Assembly: GCA_016209525.1 (NCBI GenBank)
Contig: JACQWK010000222.1
Coordinates: 1-51,576, forward strand
DNA: 51,576 bases
Reading direction: 5' to 3'
From: Verrucomicrobiota bacterium
GTDB lineage: Bacteria > Verrucomicrobiota > Verrucomicrobiia > Limisphaerales > SIBE01
Shown: one piece after another, positions 51,196 through 51,576 of the stretch
Position numbering within the stretch: position 1 is the first letter of the stretch
How the letters are laid out: every line of letters starts with the position of its first letter
Notes under the pieces: model-generated
What the model saw: only the letters and a program-made list of their open reading frames with translations
The model's database searches: none
Told to the model about the DNA's origin: nothing
Translations under genes and position numbers: made by a program

Positions 51196-51306
51196 TCCCG
51201 CAAGTGTGTTTTACGGGAACACTTCTGTTCTCTACCGAACTGCAAAACCGACGGCTTGCTGCGAGACCTTGACAGGAAAAGACGGAGGGGAATTGACTGG
51301 GGTCAA
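51196..51306 (-). promoter_or_regulatory. Conserved leader element, copy 2 (palindrome TTGAC-N4-GTCAA and hairpin)
   Basis: On the minus strand TTGACCCCAGTCAA (51306-51293) precedes a hairpin TCCCGTAA/TTGCGGGA with loop AACACAC (51218-51196). One pair is G-U here where copy 1 has G-C, so pairing is kept despite the change. The hairpin ends about 90 nt before the start codon. Confidence 0.55.
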
Positions 51307-51417
51307 AAAGCGACTGGCGAAGGATTGTTGGCAGCGGAGCAAAGGCGGGAAAGTGAGCGGAGCTTGGTAAAACTTGATTTCAGAAAGGCTCTGATCCTGA
51401 AATTCCACAAACTCGTG

Positions 51418-51576
51418 GCGCAGATTTTGAATCTGCCAGTATCTGCCGAAATCGTCGCAAGCCGCGACGATTTTTCCGGCGCGCGGCCTTCCAGGCCGCA
51501 GCGGCCGCACACGGAAGGCGAGGCTCGGAGATTTTCGGGCGCCTCGGTCTTTTGGAGCCGCTGCGGCCTGGAAGGC
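51418..51576. repeat. Compound palindromic repeat (family F, copy 3), cut by the window end
   Basis: From TCGTCGCAAGCCGCGACGA through the GGCGCGCGG arm and the interior GGAGATTTTCGGGCGCCTCG it matches 1379-1511 almost base for base. The upstream 40 bp are also related (GCGCAGA...GCC). The last arm runs off the window. Confidence 0.8.

Overview
The window looks like a chromosomal segment of a Verrucomicrobiota bacterium, probably of the Pedosphaera/Limisphaera side. The evidence is a PVC-type membrane-bound dehydrogenase fused to cytochrome c, DUF1080 and DUF6057 proteins, long exported proteins built from Ig-like, PA14-like and FG-GAP modules, an H-X9-DG type prepilin remnant, Tat-exported TIM-barrel enzymes, and a very high density of short palindromic repeats. 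No rRNA, tRNA, CRISPR array or phage was seen. The taxonomic call is inference from gene families only.

Layout. 1-7.6 kb: a secreted low-complexity protein, a 1606-residue deacetylase/FG-GAP/dehydrogenase/HEAT/cytochrome c fusion, and an isolated 2-oxoacid dehydrogenase E1 beta subunit. 7.9-17.2 kb: sugar and one-carbon metabolism (sugar isomerase, DUF1080, Gfo/Idh/MocA oxidoreductase, EamA transporter, homocysteine methyltransferase, ROK kinase) plus a PilT-like ATPase. 17.2-19.7 kb: a panB-moaC-mogA operon and a cyclic-nucleotide-binding protein. 19.7-27.6 kb: an MFS transporter, two thioredoxin-fold genes each interrupted by an in-frame UGA at the first redox cysteine, a phosphotriesterase-like protein, and a cytochrome c/beta-propeller/TPR protein. 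28-51 kb: giant exported proteins (two module-shuffled Ig/PA14 paralogues), a DUF6057 membrane protein, propeller and FG-GAP proteins carrying CxxCH haem sites, and an SGNH/TPR protein.

The strongest unexpected signal is a pair of probable selenoproteins. At 21536 and 24169 a UGA codon sits exactly where TlpA/ResA-like proteins carry the first Cys of WCxxC, giving W-U-G-S-C and W-U-G-P-C. The frame stays open and conserved on both sides. Each UGA is followed, 24 and 32 nt later, by a hairpin whose tip reads C-GGUC-G, like the known bacterial SECIS loop. A standard annotation would split both genes. One is in an apparent operon with a CxxCH cytochrome, which suggests (inference) a role in thiol reduction of apocytochromes.

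The second signal is the repeat landscape. A 122-bp MITE-like element with 18-bp terminal inverted repeats occurs twice, each copy flanked by its own perfect 9-bp target duplication, and one copy has jumped into another repeat. At least ten further palindromic families fill the intergenic spaces and have entered coding sequences without breaking frame (DUF6057 protein, the 35 kb cytochrome/propeller protein, the tandem CRTAC1-like protein). The third signal is a conserved leader of about 115 nt (a TTGAC-N4-GTCAA palindrome plus a hairpin with a conserved loop) upstream of the two Ig/PA14 paralogues.
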